Made by a program: the position numbers and the translations under genes
The notes under the pieces: generated by a model
Database searches by the model: none
What the model was told of the DNA's origin: nothing
The model's input: the letters and a program-made list of their open reading frames with translations, nothing else
Assembly (NCBI GenBank): GCA_937975645.1
Contig: CALJTV010000047.1
Span: 16,001-64,203, forward strand
Origin: an uncultured Dehalococcoidia bacterium
GTDB lineage: Bacteria > Chloroflexota > Dehalococcoidia > GIF9 > UBA5629
Direction: 5' to 3'
DNA length: 48,203 bases
Part shown: positions 1 through 8,702 of the stretch, one piece after another
How the letters are laid out: the number at the start of each line of letters is the position of its first letter
How positions within the stretch are numbered: position 1 is the stretch's first letter

Positions 1-758
1 GTGGGCTGCCCGGTGGCAAGCCCCAGCCGACGTCTTTGACCGATCGTATAAAACATGACCCCTTCATGTTTCCCAATGACTCGCCCCCGAGAATCGACTA
101 TCATCCCTCCCACAGGCTGGCAATAATGCTTTAGGAATCCTCTATAATCGGTGGTGAAGCAAAGGTCCTGGCTGGCATCCCTGTCAGAATTCGGTAATCC
201 ATACCTCCTCGCTAATTCCCTCACCTCAGCTTTGGAATACTCACCTAGAGGAAATAGCAGCCGCCTAAGTCTATCCTGTCCAAGCATATATAGCATATAT
301 GACTGGTCTCTGGTCAGGTCCTTACCTTTTAGCAAACGGTAAATGCCATTGCGCCGCTCTACCCTAACATAGTGACCGGTAGCCAGATAATCGAATCCAG
401 AGGAGATAGCGTAACTGAGGAGAAAACCAAATTTTATATGATGGTTGCACACAACACAAGGATTAGGCGTGCGTCCCTCCACATATTCTCGGCAGAAGTA
501 GTCGATCACATGATACTTGAACTCCGTCCTGACATCGATGACATGTACTGGTATTTCAAGGGTACGACAGACCTTTTTCACCGCACGAATATGACTGGCA
601 AAGTCATGTTCACCAATTGCTTTCTCATTCACCCCCGTTCCACCAGCCGCTAGAAGCATGGTCACCCCAACAACTTCATAGCCTGACTCTTTTAAGAGCA
701 AGGCTGCCACAGAGGAATCCACGCCACCGCTCAGGGCGACCAGCACTCGCTTTCTCAT
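1..758 (-). CDS. mnmA: tRNA-specific 2-thiouridylase MnmA (3' end outside the window)
   Basis: Adenylates and thiolates U34 of tRNA-Lys/Glu/Gln, taking sulfur from a persulfide relay. About 252 residues are visible and no stop occurs before the window edge. The start is ATG at 758, with a GGTGAGG ribosome site just upstream and a 9-bp gap after the tmk stop. The N-terminal PP-loop SGGVDSS is at residues 10-16. The two catalytic cysteines of the family are present: Cys104 in the PNPCVVCN segment and Cys200 in the DLCF segment. The central TGHY and RDQSYMLY motifs are typical. It is the last visible gene of the pdxS-pdxT-ATPase-tmk-mnmA operon. Identification is firm; only the C-terminal beta-barrel part is missing. 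Confidence 0.95.
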   Translation of the reverse strand, partial: MRKRVLVALSGGVDSSVAALLLKESGYEVVGVTMLLAAGGTGVNEKAIGEHDFASHIRAVKKVCRTLEIPVHVIDVRTEFKYHVIDYFCREYVEGRTPNPCVVCNHHIKFGFLLSYAISSGFDYLATGHYVRVERRNGIYRLLKGKDLTRDQSYMLYMLGQDRLRRLLFPLGEYSKAEVRELARRYGLPNSDRDASQDLCFTTDYRGFLKHYCQPVGGMIVDSRGRVIGKHEGVMFYTIGQRRRLGLATGQP

Positions 759-767
759 CACAGAACC

Positions 768-1391
768 TCACCTTCTCTGTTGCAGCAAGCCTATAACCCT
801 TCCCCACACGATCCTACTGATTTCACTTTTGGGCAGATTTGCATCGATGATCAGCCAACGTCCTGGCTCTCGGGCAGCTAGTTCAAGATACCCTCTCCTA
901 ACCCTCTCGTGGAAATCAACGCCCTCACCTTCGAAACGGTCAACTCCGCTGTCTGATTTCCGCTCCAAACCTTCCACCACTGGCAAGTCGAGCAGCACCG
1001 TTAGATCCGGCTTCAGACCTCTAGTGGCAAGTTGGTTCATATAATCGATCATCCCCATATCAAGTCCACGACCATAACCCTGATAAGCGGTAGTAGAGTC
1101 CGCAAACCTATCACAGATGACTACTTTGCCCTGCCTCAACTCGGGTAGAATAACCTTATCCACCAGCTCGGCACGACAAACGATGAACAACAACAACTCA
1201 CTCAAAGACGACAGGTCCTCTCCACCATCTTCCTTCAATATCCTCCTCAACCTGTTACCCAGAGGCGTGCCCCCCGGTTCATAAGTCAACTTAGCAGGAA
1301 TGCCAGAACTTACAAGCTTCCGCCAAAGAATCTTAGCCTGCGTACTCTTACCACATCCTTCGCTGCCCTCAAAGGTCACAAAAAGGCTCAA
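768..1391 (-). CDS. tmk: Thymidylate kinase
   Basis: Phosphorylates dTMP to dTDP with ATP, an essential step of DNA precursor synthesis in the cytosol. The 207-residue length is normal. The P-loop is at residues 9-16 (GSEGCGKS), the DRF motif at 94-96 and the lid-type STTAYQGYGRG segment follows. The start is a TTG at 1391 with a GGGGGT ribosome site 5 nt upstream; no better start lies upstream. The gene sits 24 bp after the AAA/R3H gene and 9 bp before mnmA, so it is probably cotranscribed with both. Confidence 0.95.
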   Translation of the reverse strand: MSLFVTFEGSEGCGKSTQAKILWRKLVSSGIPAKLTYEPGGTPLGNRLRRILKEDGGEDLSSLSELLLFIVCRAELVDKVILPELRQGKVVICDRFADSTTAYQGYGRGLDMGMIDYMNQLATRGLKPDLTVLLDLPVVEGLERKSDSGVDRFEGEGVDFHERVRRGYLELAAREPGRWLIIDANLPKSEISRIVWGRVIGLLQQRR

Positions 1392-1415
1392 GTACTACCC
1401 CCAATTCGTTCCCAA

Positions 1416-2990
1416 CTACACAACCCTGACCCTTCTCTTTGGCTCCTTGCCCACACTGTAGGAGGTCAAGTTGTGTTGCTCTACGAGCATATGCTGTAAG
1501 CGCCGAATGTAGGCGCTCTGAGGACTCAGATCGACAGGACCTCCACCCCCCTTGACCAGCGTAACTGCCCGCTCAGCTTCCCCAAGTGCTGAACTCACTC
1601 TTGAATCTCCTTTCGTCCCTTTCGCCAAGAGAAAGTCATCGATAAACTGCCTTAACTGAGGTAAATTGTTGCTTTTGACAGCATAGATCGGGACTCCAAG
1701 CATCTCAGCATCTCTTATCCTTTGTGGCTTACGACGATAGTAATTCTTAGTCGTCAACAGTAAGTCACATTGTGAAACATCCGAAGTAAACTCTAAGTCA
1801 ACTCCCTTCTCTCTACTAGCCTCTTGCAACTTAGAGCGGTTCACCCCAAAAAGGCACAACTTCGCCCTTTGCCTTTGTGTCCCCACATCCTTTTCCGCTA
1901 GACCGTAGGAAACCACTTTCTTCTTTTTCACCTCGCCATCGTCGCCAAACCAGCGAAATTCAGCCTCAAGTGGTTTGCCCCGCAGAATGGTATCCACTGC
2001 CTGTCCCACGTCTGAGTGGACAACTACCATGTTGCGTTCGCGTATTTCAACAACCACATCGAAGGTGGGTGGTGCTTTGCGCTCCAAAATAGATTTCTGA
2101 GTGCGGCGGCGTCTGGCTTCCTCGTCCCCCAAAGTGACCGATTGTATCCCACCAACCAGGTCACACAAAGTTGGGTTCATCATCAAGTTCTCTAAAGTAT
2201 TACCATGGGCAGTGCCCACAAGCTGTACCCCTCGCTCAGCTATAGTTCGAGCTGCTTCGGCTTCCAGACTCGTCCCGATCTCGTCAATTATGATCACTTC
2301 GGGCATATGGTTCTCGACCGCCTCAATCATTACAGCATGCTGCATGCTAGGTGTGGGTACTTGCATACGCCTGGCATGTCCAATAGCAGGATGTGGTATG
2401 TCCCCATCCCCAGCAATCTCGTTAGAGGTGTCAACTACAATGACACGCTTCCCAAAATCATCGGCGAGCACTCTCGCCACTTCACGCAACATTGTAGTCT
2501 TACCCACCCCCGGTCGCCCTAACAGTAGAACACTTTTGCCCGATTCTACAAGGTCCTGAATGATCCTTACCGTGCCGAAAACAGCCCTGCCAACGCGACA
2601 GGTCAAACCGACGATTCGCCCTTCCCGATTGCGTATGGCAGAAATCCGATGCAAGGTGCGCTCGATCCCAGCTCGATTGTCACCACTAAAACTTCCTATG
2701 TTTGAAACTACATATTCGATATCAGATTCAGTGACCTCCGAATTACTCAAAGTCACTTCCCTTTGCGGATAACGTGCTTCAGGAGGACGACCCAAGTCTA
2801 AAACCACCTCCAATAGCTCGCTGTTGTCAGGCTGTTCCAATAGTGTCTGGCGAATATGAGATGGCAAGACATTCAGTAAAGCATCTAAATCGTCCCTAAC
2901 AACCGTTGGCAGGTCTTTTCTATTAGCTTTGTCTGCCTTTGCTTCCGAGCCTGCCGGAGTAATGTGCCGTCTAGGCTTTATGGACCTCAT
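1416..2990 (-). CDS. Ycf45-like AAA ATPase with C-terminal R3H-type region
   Basis: A 524-residue nucleotide-binding protein. After a polar N-terminus (1-35) there is an AAA/RecA-like ATPase of the SpoIIIAA/Ycf45 type, with Walker A GRPGVGKT at residues 158-165 and a Walker B VIIIDEIG some 70 residues later. A basic C-terminal region (about 490-524) ends in an R3H-like stretch that should bind single-stranded nucleic acid. Related proteins occur in cyanobacteria and plastids (Ycf45), in Chloroflexota and in Firmicutes, but their role is not established. Here it lies 9 bp after pdxT and 24 bp before tmk, so it is part of the vitamin B6/tmk/mnmA operon. The family call is good; the function is unknown. 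Confidence 0.8.
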   Translation of the reverse strand: MRSIKPRRHITPAGSEAKADKANRKDLPTVVRDDLDALLNVLPSHIRQTLLEQPDNSELLEVVLDLGRPPEARYPQREVTLSNSEVTESDIEYVVSNIGSFSGDNRAGIERTLHRISAIRNREGRIVGLTCRVGRAVFGTVRIIQDLVESGKSVLLLGRPGVGKTTMLREVARVLADDFGKRVIVVDTSNEIAGDGDIPHPAIGHARRMQVPTPSMQHAVMIEAVENHMPEVIIIDEIGTSLEAEAARTIAERGVQLVGTAHGNTLENLMMNPTLCDLVGGIQSVTLGDEEARRRRTQKSILERKAPPTFDVVVEIRERNMVVVHSDVGQAVDTILRGKPLEAEFRWFGDDGEVKKKKVVSYGLAEKDVGTQRQRAKLCLFGVNRSKLQEASREKGVDLEFTSDVSQCDLLLTTKNYYRRKPQRIRDAEMLGVPIYAVKSNNLPQLRQFIDDFLLAKGTKGDSRVSSALGEAERAVTLVKGGGGPVDLSPQSAYIRRLQHMLVEQHNLTSYSVGKEPKRRVRVV

Positions 2991-2999
2991 AGGAATAAA

Positions 3000-3581
3000 T
3001 TATCCTTTGACAATAAGATCTACGAAATACTTGTGAAACCGGATATCCTCTGTCAATTCTGGATGAAAGGAGCAGGCAAGTATCCTTCCCTGCTGCACCG
3101 CCACAGGAACACCGTCTAAACGACATAAAACCTTCACGCCCTCACCCACTGCCTCAATTATCGGTGCCCGAATAAAGATTCCCCGAAACGGTGTGGCACC
3201 TAATACATCAACAGTAAGATCAGCCTCAAAGCTGTCCACCTGCCTTCCATATGCATTACGCCGTACTGCAATGTTAAGAACACCTACAGTGTCCATCTCA
3301 AGACCAACCACCTTCTTAGCCAGCAGTATCAAGCCTGCACAAGTACCAAAGATGGGAAATCCTTGCTGCGCTAACCTGCGTACCTCTTCAACGAGAGCAA
3401 AATCTTTCATCAACCTGCTAATAGTCGTGCTTTCGCCACCTGGTAACACCAAAGCGCTCAAACCATTTACCTGCGATGGCAAACGTACCGGAGCAGCCTC
3501 GATCCCAAGAGCAGCGAAAGACTTGATATGTTCAGAAACAGCTCCCTGAAGGGCAAGTACACCGATCTTCAACCCTACCAC
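3000..3581 (-). CDS. pdxT: Pyridoxal 5'-phosphate synthase glutaminase subunit PdxT
   Basis: Class I glutamine amidotransferase that hydrolyses glutamine and channels ammonia to PdxS for PLP synthesis. It has 193 residues, normal for PdxT. The catalytic triad is visible: Cys81 in FGTCAG, and His173 and Glu175 in SFHPEL. The LPGGEST oxyanion-strand motif is near residues 46-52. The start overlaps the pdxS stop by 7 nt, so translation of the two subunits is probably coupled. Confidence 0.95.
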   Translation of the reverse strand: MVGLKIGVLALQGAVSEHIKSFAALGIEAAPVRLPSQVNGLSALVLPGGESTTISRLMKDFALVEEVRRLAQQGFPIFGTCAGLILLAKKVVGLEMDTVGVLNIAVRRNAYGRQVDSFEADLTVDVLGATPFRGIFIRAPIIEAVGEGVKVLCRLDGVPVAVQQGRILACSFHPELTEDIRFHKYFVDLIVKG

Positions 3582-4477
3582 CCTCTGCTGGCGAGGAGCT
3601 CCTGTGGTGGTATAGTCTTTATATCTATCCCTGGCATGGGAAGACCTATGCCCTTGGATACCTCTGCAATGATCGCCGGATCTTTGAAATGAGTTGTTGC
3701 TTTGACTATAGCCTTTGCTCTTGCCTCTGGGTTACTCGACTTGAAAATTCCCGATCCAACAAAAACACCATCGGCGCCCAATTGCATCATAAGCGCCGCA
3801 TCAGCCGGGGTTGCTATGCCACCAGCTGCAAAATTGACCACAGGCAGTTTCCCAGTGCGGTGGACTTCTAATACAAGCTCAAGAGGTGCACCCAAGTTCT
3901 TCGCCTCAGCAGTAAGCTCGTCTACAGGTAAAGCCTGTAGTCTTCTAATACCGTCCTGCACCGCACGCATGTGCCGCACCGCCTCAACAATATTCCCAGT
4001 ACCAGCCTCACCCTTCGTCCGGATCATAGCTGCCCCTTCTGCAATACGACGCAAGGCTTCGCCAAGATCGCGACACCCACAAACGAACGGGACCTTGAAG
4101 TCATGCTTCCAGATATGGTGGCTCTCATCAGCCGGTGTCAACACCTCAGACTCGTCAATAAAGTCGACGCCGAGCGCCTCCAAGACCTGGGCTTCAACAA
4201 AATGACCAATACGACATTTTGCCATCACAGGTATGCTGACAGCTTCCATTATGGCAAGTATAACCGAAGGGTCAGCCATGCGAGCCACACCACCAGCCGC
4301 CCTGATATCTGCAGGCACACGCTCCAGTGCCATCACTGCACAGGCACCGGCATCTTCAGCAATCCTCGCCTGCTCAGGCGTCACCACATCCATTATCACC
4401 CCGCCCTTTAACATCTGAGCAAGTCCAGCTTTGACCTTCCACGTCCCGGTATCTATCATTTTCTGAACTGACTCCAT
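3575..4477 (-). CDS. pdxS: Pyridoxal 5'-phosphate synthase PdxS
   Basis: TIM-barrel synthase that condenses ribose 5-phosphate, glyceraldehyde 3-phosphate and PdxT-derived ammonia into PLP (the DXP-independent route). The 300 residues include the VMAKCRIGH segment with the first Schiff-base lysine and the [11 protein letters not shown] segment with the second. The ATG at 4477 is chosen over an in-frame TTG at 4483. There is no Shine-Dalgarno site, and a TAAAAT -10 box ends 9 nt before the ATG, so the mRNA is probably leaderless. First gene of the pdxST-ATPase-tmk-mnmA operon. Confidence 0.95.
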   Translation of the reverse strand: MESVQKMIDTGTWKVKAGLAQMLKGGVIMDVVTPEQARIAEDAGACAVMALERVPADIRAAGGVARMADPSVILAIMEAVSIPVMAKCRIGHFVEAQVLEALGVDFIDESEVLTPADESHHIWKHDFKVPFVCGCRDLGEALRRIAEGAAMIRTKGEAGTGNIVEAVRHMRAVQDGIRRLQALPVDELTAEAKNLGAPLELVLEVHRTGKLPVVNFAAGGIATPADAALMMQLGADGVFVGSGIFKSSNPEARAKAIVKATTHFKDPAIIAEVSKGIGLPMPGIDIKTIPPQELLASRGW

Positions 4478-4486
4478 TTGCAAAAT

Positions 4487-4515
4487 ATTTTACCGCTGTC
4501 GCAACATCAAAGCAA
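4487..4515 (-). promoter_or_regulatory. Promoter of the pdxS operon (leaderless type)
   Basis: On the minus strand, TTGCTT (4515-4510), a 17-bp spacer and TAAAAT (4492-4487). Only 9 nt separate the -10 box from the pdxS ATG, so transcription should start within about 3 nt of the start codon. Seen by eye; not tested. Confidence 0.6.
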
Positions 4516-4747
4516 CATAGCTACGCATCTCTTTTTATCTCCATATCTCCTGATCCACCTCTGGCAACTCCTGTTCCAGTTCCTTCTTGTATTCTTCTAT
4601 TCTTTAAGCACCTCCAGGTAATCGTTCCGGCTGGGGAACTTCCTTGATCCCAAAAACCGAACAGCAGAAAACCGAAGCATGTACGCCTAAAACAGCTCCG
4701 GTGCCACATAGTAAAATTATACCACCGACCTCTTATAAAGTAGAATT

Positions 4748-4777
4748 TCAGACGGGGCGAACTCCCTGTGCTATAAT
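4748..4777 (+). promoter_or_regulatory. Promoter of tsaD (leaderless type)
   Basis: A consensus TATAAT at 4772-4777 sits 8 nt before the tsaD ATG. The -35 region near 4748-4753 (TCAGAC) is weak. No Shine-Dalgarno sequence lies between the -10 box and the ATG, which suggests a leaderless transcript. Confidence 0.55.
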
Positions 4778-4785
4778 GCTAACCC

Positions 4786-5772
4786 ATGAAGATTCTTGGC
4801 ATCGACACATCCTGCGACGACACAGCAGCGGCAATTGTAGAAGATGGGACCGTTGTCCTTTCAAACGTTGTTGCCTCACAGATAGATATTCACCGCCGCT
4901 ACGGAGGCATCGTCCCTGAAGTCGCCTCCAGACAGCACCTTCTTAGTATATTACCTGTGATAGAAAACGCTATAAAGAACGCCCAGACTAGATGGGCAGA
5001 CATAAGCGGCATCGCTGTAACTAGCGGACCAGGACTGGCAGGATGTTTGCTGGTTGGTGTCAGTGTGGCAAAATCGATCTCTCTAGCCCATAATCTACCA
5101 CTGGTCAGCATCAACCATCTTGAAGGTCATATATATGCAAACTGGTTATCAGGTCGCCAACCCGAATTTCCCTGTCTTTGCCTCATCGTCTCAGGCGGCC
5201 ATAGCGACCTTGTACTTATGGAGAGCCACGGCAAATTCCAGAAGCTAGGACAGACAAGAGATGATGCTGCCGGGGAAGCCTTCGATAAGGCAGCGAGAAT
5301 CCTCGGGCTCGGCTATCCAGGCGGTCCCGCCATCGAGGAGGCAGCGAAAGACACCACACCCAACCTCCCTTTGCCACGAGCTTGGCTCAAAGGAACCGAC
5401 GACTTCAGTTTCAGTGGACTAAAAACCGCACTACTCCACCTGGCTTCCAGCAGCACTGCCTCGATTCCTTCCTTCGTCTCCCAAGCAGCAGCTAGTTTTC
5501 AGCAGGCGGTGGTCGAGGTGTTATCCATCAAGACAATCGAGGCAGCCAAAAGGACACGCGTTAAACAGATAATTGTGTCCGGAGGGGTTGCTGCCAACAG
5601 GGCTCTTCGTAACTTTCTATCGCACAATTCGCCTCTCCCGGTACTGTTCCCTCCCCCCCATCTCTGCACCGATAACGCAGCAATGATCGCCGCCTGCGGT
5701 TATTTCCACTTTATCAAAGGAGAACTTAGCCGCTACGACATAGATGTATCGCCCAGTCTATCTCTGAATTAA
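4786..5772 (+). CDS. tsaD: tRNA N6-threonylcarbamoyladenosine transferase TsaD
   Basis: Transfers threonylcarbamoyl from TC-AMP to A37 of ANN-decoding tRNAs, working with TsaB/TsaE (neither is in this window). The 328 residues are close to the usual length. It has the ASKHA-fold N-terminal GIDTSCDDT, the metal-binding INHLEGH (His-x3-His), a phosphate-loop SGGHSDLVL and the C-terminal [12 protein letters not shown] and DNAAMIA motifs. It is transcribed alone and divergently from pdxS. Its last 47 nt overlap the 3' end of the DUF2851 gene on the other strand. Confidence 0.96.
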   Translation: MKILGIDTSCDDTAAAIVEDGTVVLSNVVASQIDIHRRYGGIVPEVASRQHLLSILPVIENAIKNAQTRWADISGIAVTSGPGLAGCLLVGVSVAKSISLAHNLPLVSINHLEGHIYANWLSGRQPEFPCLCLIVSGGHSDLVLMESHGKFQKLGQTRDDAAGEAFDKAARILGLGYPGGPAIEEAAKDTTPNLPLPRAWLKGTDDFSFSGLKTALLHLASSSTASIPSFVSQAAASFQQAVVEVLSIKTIEAAKRTRVKQIIVSGGVAANRALRNFLSHNSPLPVLFPPPHLCTDNAAMIAACGYFHFIKGELSRYDIDVSPSLSLN

Positions 5773-7072
5773 CCAAAGGGCAGATAGTACACCACCTACG
5801 ATGACAGCAAGTTTTGAATAGGTGAACCAGTCCTTGGTGCTGACTTGTAGAAAGCTCTAGTTCCGAATCGATGTTGAGCTGCTGCCGCATATATCTTGTT
5901 ATCTCGTTATCGGCAATCTTGCCATACCTCTGAAAAGCAGCAAACGCCTTCTCGCTTAGATATGGCTCGTTGAACGTCTCCCCCCAGGCAAATGCAAAGG
6001 GTAGAACAACGTTCACAGCTATCTCGGCAGCTCTTTCTCTGCCTAGCTGGGCTGAATTATTAGACTTGGCCACCCCAAAATCAATGTGACTTTCCCAGTA
6101 GCCAACCCCGTTTACTACCAATCCCTTTTCCAGCCAAGACCGTTCAGTCCCAGAGTGCACCTGTCGCAACAGACCCAAAATTCCATCTAGTAACCCAGGC
6201 TCATCATACCGGGACAATAGCTCACTTAATGCACTAATACGGCGCGGTGGAAAATTATCAGGTCTCACCCTAAAGAAACACCACTCCGTTTCACCAAGGA
6301 GACTTCGATTGCCGGTAGTTCCCCAGATCGCCTCCAGCTCTTTGGTTTCCTCATCATCACATATTATCCGCCGTCTAACCGCTCGCTGACTTGGTAACAG
6401 TCCAGCCAAACCAAAAAGCAGTGCTTTTCTTTCTGCATTATCCATGTGGCAGTTCATAACCTCACTAGGTAAGCCATCGGCTAACTTCTCGAACGGCACA
6501 CAATTTTGTGCATACCCCAAAGCCCGGCAAAGTTGTCTAACCAGCAACCGAGTAGCCCCATTCCCCTCCAGCAAATTCCTTATCGAACTAACTCTAGCAA
6601 AAAATCGTGCTTCACCCATCAACGCGGCAACACCAAGAACAGGTGCATGGTAGCTATTTGGGCATCTCGGTAGAGCCCCAACCAGCGCCCCATCACCATG
6701 GCTCAGACGCTGAAGTATACTCCCAAATGACCTACTCAAAGCTACAGTGGGAACCACTCTCCCGTTTCGGAGCCTTGCTCGCTGATCCGTATCATAGTAC
6801 CACACAACATGTAGAACCACACCGTCAGACCTGACATCCCGATTATGCCCATGGCTGTACCATTCGCTGGAAGCCACATGAAGTTCCACGTTGCCTTCCA
6901 TCATGTTACCCTCCACCAAGAAGACCGCACCTGTAAAGTCAGGACCCGCAGTAACATTCCGCTTCCCCGGATAAATAACCTCTACCTCCTCACCGGTATC
7001 CGCCAATATATGAGTTACTAACTTCTGCTGCCAGATAACAGCCACCAATTTCTCTGTCATCTGCCACTTCAT
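5726..7072 (-). CDS. DUF2851 family protein
   Basis: A 448-residue cytosolic protein of the DUF2851 family, whose function is unknown. The N-terminal hallmark is visible: [12 protein letters not shown], then some 15 residues on GNVELHV, then [11 protein letters not shown] and VVLHVVWY. The spacing GPDF...V-E-L-H resembles the PD-(D/E)xK nuclease core with His in place of Lys; this is my inference. ATG 7072 with a GGGGG site 7 nt upstream is preferred over TTG 7078. It is the last gene of the XRE-DUF72-DUF488-DUF2851 operon and overlaps tsaD tail to tail by 47 nt. Confidence 0.75.
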   Translation of the reverse strand: MKWQMTEKLVAVIWQQKLVTHILADTGEEVEVIYPGKRNVTAGPDFTGAVFLVEGNMMEGNVELHVASSEWYSHGHNRDVRSDGVVLHVVWYYDTDQRARLRNGRVVPTVALSRSFGSILQRLSHGDGALVGALPRCPNSYHAPVLGVAALMGEARFFARVSSIRNLLEGNGATRLLVRQLCRALGYAQNCVPFEKLADGLPSEVMNCHMDNAERKALLFGLAGLLPSQRAVRRRIICDDEETKELEAIWGTTGNRSLLGETEWCFFRVRPDNFPPRRISALSELLSRYDEPGLLDGILGLLRQVHSGTERSWLEKGLVVNGVGYWESHIDFGVAKSNNSAQLGRERAAEIAVNVVLPFAFAWGETFNEPYLSEKAFAAFQRYGKIADNEITRYMRQQLNIDSELELSTSQHQGLVHLFKTCCHRRWCTICPLVNSEIDWAIHLCRSG

Positions 7073-7090
7073 AATCAAGCCCCCGCTTCT

Positions 7091-7543
7091 CTAGACCATT
7101 GCTGAATAGCCCTTGGGTAACCACACCCTTTTCTCGTCGATGATATGCCTTACCTCCCAACCCCGCCTCTCAAGCTCCGCGGTAATAAATCGGCGGTGAC
7201 ACCGCCAGGGCAACCTTTCTGCACACATGATAGCAGCTACTCTCCCCGAAGCTGCAGCTTCAAGAGTCTTCACACCTTCAGCAAAGTCTTCGGTACCTGT
7301 AAAAGCCAGGTAACCACCTTCCCTATACCCTCCAAGCTTGTCCCCCAAATATAAATAGTTGATCCCTTGTCCAACCAGTAACCCGAAGAGCTCTTGTTGA
7401 TTGAAGTGCTCAAGCCGACTGATAGGGAAGCGCCGCACATCGACTACAAGCTCAATCCCATAGCGATTGAGCAGCCTAACAAATTCGTCTTGAGAACGGA
7501 CACTTGTCCCTAGACTGTAAATTAGTTTACAGTGGGAACACAT
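7091..7543 (-). CDS. DUF488 family protein
   Basis: 150 residues matching the DUF488 family. An N-terminal LGTSVRS followed by FVRLLNRYGIELVVDVRRFP has the family's typical 'VDVR.FP.S' core. A C-terminal MCAERLPWRCHRRFI carries the conserved C-x-E...CHR motif. The biochemical role of DUF488 proteins is not established. Its ATG overlaps the DUF72 stop (TAATG), so it is translationally coupled to that gene. A 12-18 bp gap separates it from DUF2851. Confidence 0.8.
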   Translation of the reverse strand: MCSHCKLIYSLGTSVRSQDEFVRLLNRYGIELVVDVRRFPISRLEHFNQQELFGLLVGQGINYLYLGDKLGGYREGGYLAFTGTEDFAEGVKTLEAAASGRVAAIMCAERLPWRCHRRFITAELERRGWEVRHIIDEKRVWLPKGYSAMV

Positions 7544-8253
7544 TACTCTCCCAAGAGACTGTTAAACCTTAATGCATCATCATACATTTCAATGTTGTTG
7601 AACAAGACATACGTCTCAGTATCTACCATATCCCTCAAACGGCGCAATTCCTCATCGGTGTACTTGTGCTTATAGTTGGGACCCCCATGGAGCCTGAAGT
7701 ACCTGAAATCACCCCACAACGGCGGTCTCTCCAGAGGGTCAACGCAGTGGGTAAGCCTCAATTCTTGACACAAAAAACTCACACTTTTGTCACTCCACCT
7801 CCCTCTTGGTTCCCAGACGAAAAGAAAATTTTCTTGCCCCAGTTTTTTGAAAAAAATCTGCATGTTTTCAATGTTTTGTGCACAGTCGACAAAAGATGCC
7901 GGAGTCTGAAAGACAACCACCCGGGCACCGAGAGCTTGAGCAATATCCCTAGTTTTCTCCCAGGCTTTCAAAACTTCAGCAGTAGGACGAAAAAACCCGC
8001 ATTGCTGCGCCTCTGCGGGTGAAACCTTCCAGCCGAGTCTTCGATAAGTAGGACTTGATGGTGGATGGGTGATTAGTTGCCACGCCTTAACTGTGAACTC
8101 AAAATCTGCAGGCGCCTCTTTTCGCCACTTCAGCACAGTCTCCACCGGAGGAGGCCTATAGAAAGTCTGCTGTACTTCAACAAGATTAAAAATTGAAAAA
8201 TATTGCCGTCTGCTCTTCGGAAAACCACAGCATCCTACCCTGACCCGCTCCAT
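7543..8253 (-). CDS. DUF72 family protein (TIM-barrel type)
   Basis: 236 residues, the usual length for DUF72. Family features seen: an N-terminal VGCCGFP, YFSIFNLVEVQQTFYRPP (the E-x2-xTFY strand), FEFTVKAWQLITHP, and the C-terminal YFRLHGGPNYKHKY followed by YVLFNN. The function is unknown; the fold is a TIM barrel in solved members. The ATG at 8253 is chosen because an AAGGAGGAG site precedes it by about 9 nt and the upstream extension is non-homologous. It begins 4 bp after the XRE stop, so its ribosome site lies inside the end of that gene. Confidence 0.82.
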   Translation of the reverse strand: MERVRVGCCGFPKSRRQYFSIFNLVEVQQTFYRPPPVETVLKWRKEAPADFEFTVKAWQLITHPPSSPTYRRLGWKVSPAEAQQCGFFRPTAEVLKAWEKTRDIAQALGARVVVFQTPASFVDCAQNIENMQIFFKKLGQENFLFVWEPRGRWSDKSVSFLCQELRLTHCVDPLERPPLWGDFRYFRLHGGPNYKHKYTDEELRRLRDMVDTETYVLFNNIEMYDDALRFNSLLGE

Positions 8254-8257
8254 GAGA

Positions 8258-8482
8258 TTACTCCTCCTTAGCCTGATATTTGAACCCAGAGCGGTCCGCC
8301 ACAATGTTAAGTAGCGTAACTGTAGCCCCTCTCGGTTTGTAAAGACCACCCTCCCATTCACTTACCGTCTGCTGCCGTATACCAAGCAGTCTAGCCAATT
8401 CAGCCTGAGTGAGCCCCATATGGCGTCGCAATTCTCGAATGCTCTCCCTATTCCAATCAACAGGCTGTCTTCTTTCAGCCAT
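8258..8482 (-). CDS. Small XRE-family HTH regulator
   Basis: A 74-residue protein that is almost only a Cro/C1-type helix-turn-helix: RELRRHMGLTQAELARLLG then RQQTVSEWEGGLYKPRG. It should bind DNA as a dimer. Two ATGs are possible, 8491 and 8482. The -10 box TAAAAT abuts 8491, so initiation at 8482, just at the predicted transcript start, is more consistent. First gene of an operon with DUF72, DUF488 and DUF2851. An 18-bp perfect dyad inside its own promoter suggests that it represses or otherwise controls the operon (inference). Confidence 0.82.
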   Translation of the reverse strand: MAERRQPVDWNRESIRELRRHMGLTQAELARLLGIRQQTVSEWEGGLYKPRGATVTLLNIVADRSGFKYQAKEE

Positions 8483-8491
8483 TCCAGCCAT

Positions 8492-8520
8492 ATTTTACAC
8501 GTTACCGTGTAACACATCAA
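8492..8520 (-). promoter_or_regulatory. Promoter of the XRE-DUF72-DUF488-DUF2851 operon
   Basis: On the minus strand, TTGATG (8520-8515), a 17-bp spacer and TAAAAT (8497-8492). The spacer is almost wholly occupied by the dyad at 8495-8512. The start codon at 8482 lies 9 nt after the -10 box. Confidence 0.6.
8495..8512. promoter_or_regulatory. Perfect 18-bp dyad, probable operator for the XRE protein
   Basis: TTACACG, TTAC, CGTGTAA: two perfect 7-bp arms around a 4-bp centre. It lies between the -35 and -10 boxes of the xre promoter and touches the -10 box. A bound HTH dimer here would block RNA polymerase. Which protein binds is inferred from adjacency only. Confidence 0.65.
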
Positions 8521-8639
8521 ATCAACAACGCCCCCAAAATTTTTAGGATGGGACAAATATAGCATCTCAGCCATCATAGAGCTGTGATACAGTCAGTAGC
8601 GTTCTTTTTATCCATGCTTTTCTAAGAGGCTAAAACTTA

Positions 8640-8700
8640 GGGCTCGCCTACCTTGTGGTAAACTCTCGAGCCTGACCAACAAACACAAGGGGGTGAGCCC
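8640..8700 (+). repeat. Hairpin that can sequester the transposase ribosome site
   Basis: 8640-8657 pairs with 8684-8700 (GGGCTC.CC..CCTTGTG against CACAAGG.GG.GAGCCC). The right arm contains the AAGGGGG ribosome site for the ATG at 8703. A transcript entering from outside would fold and hide this site; one started inside the element would not. This is a known protective layout in some IS elements; here it is an inference. Confidence 0.5.
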
Positions 8701-8702
8701 AG

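Larger units (their letters stand above)
4478..4785. other. Divergent pdxS/tsaD intergenic region
   Basis: About 308 bp with promoters at both ends and no convincing gene. On the minus strand around 4541-4620, short frames read like a broken lysine/glutamate-rich helical tail (RIEEYKKELEQEL) with nearby stops. It may be the decayed end of a small protein gene. A 62-codon frame covering 4521-4709 lacks a ribosome site and any recognisable domain, so it is not called. Confidence 0.4.

Noticed and set aside
4521-4709. 62-codon minus-strand frame between pdxS and tsaD
   Set aside because: Its residues look like an out-of-frame reading; the more protein-like stretch lies in another frame and is broken by stops.
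8362-8577. 71-codon minus-strand frame over the XRE gene
   Set aside because: It is a shadow frame of the XRE gene and its promoter; the HTH protein is clearly the real product.
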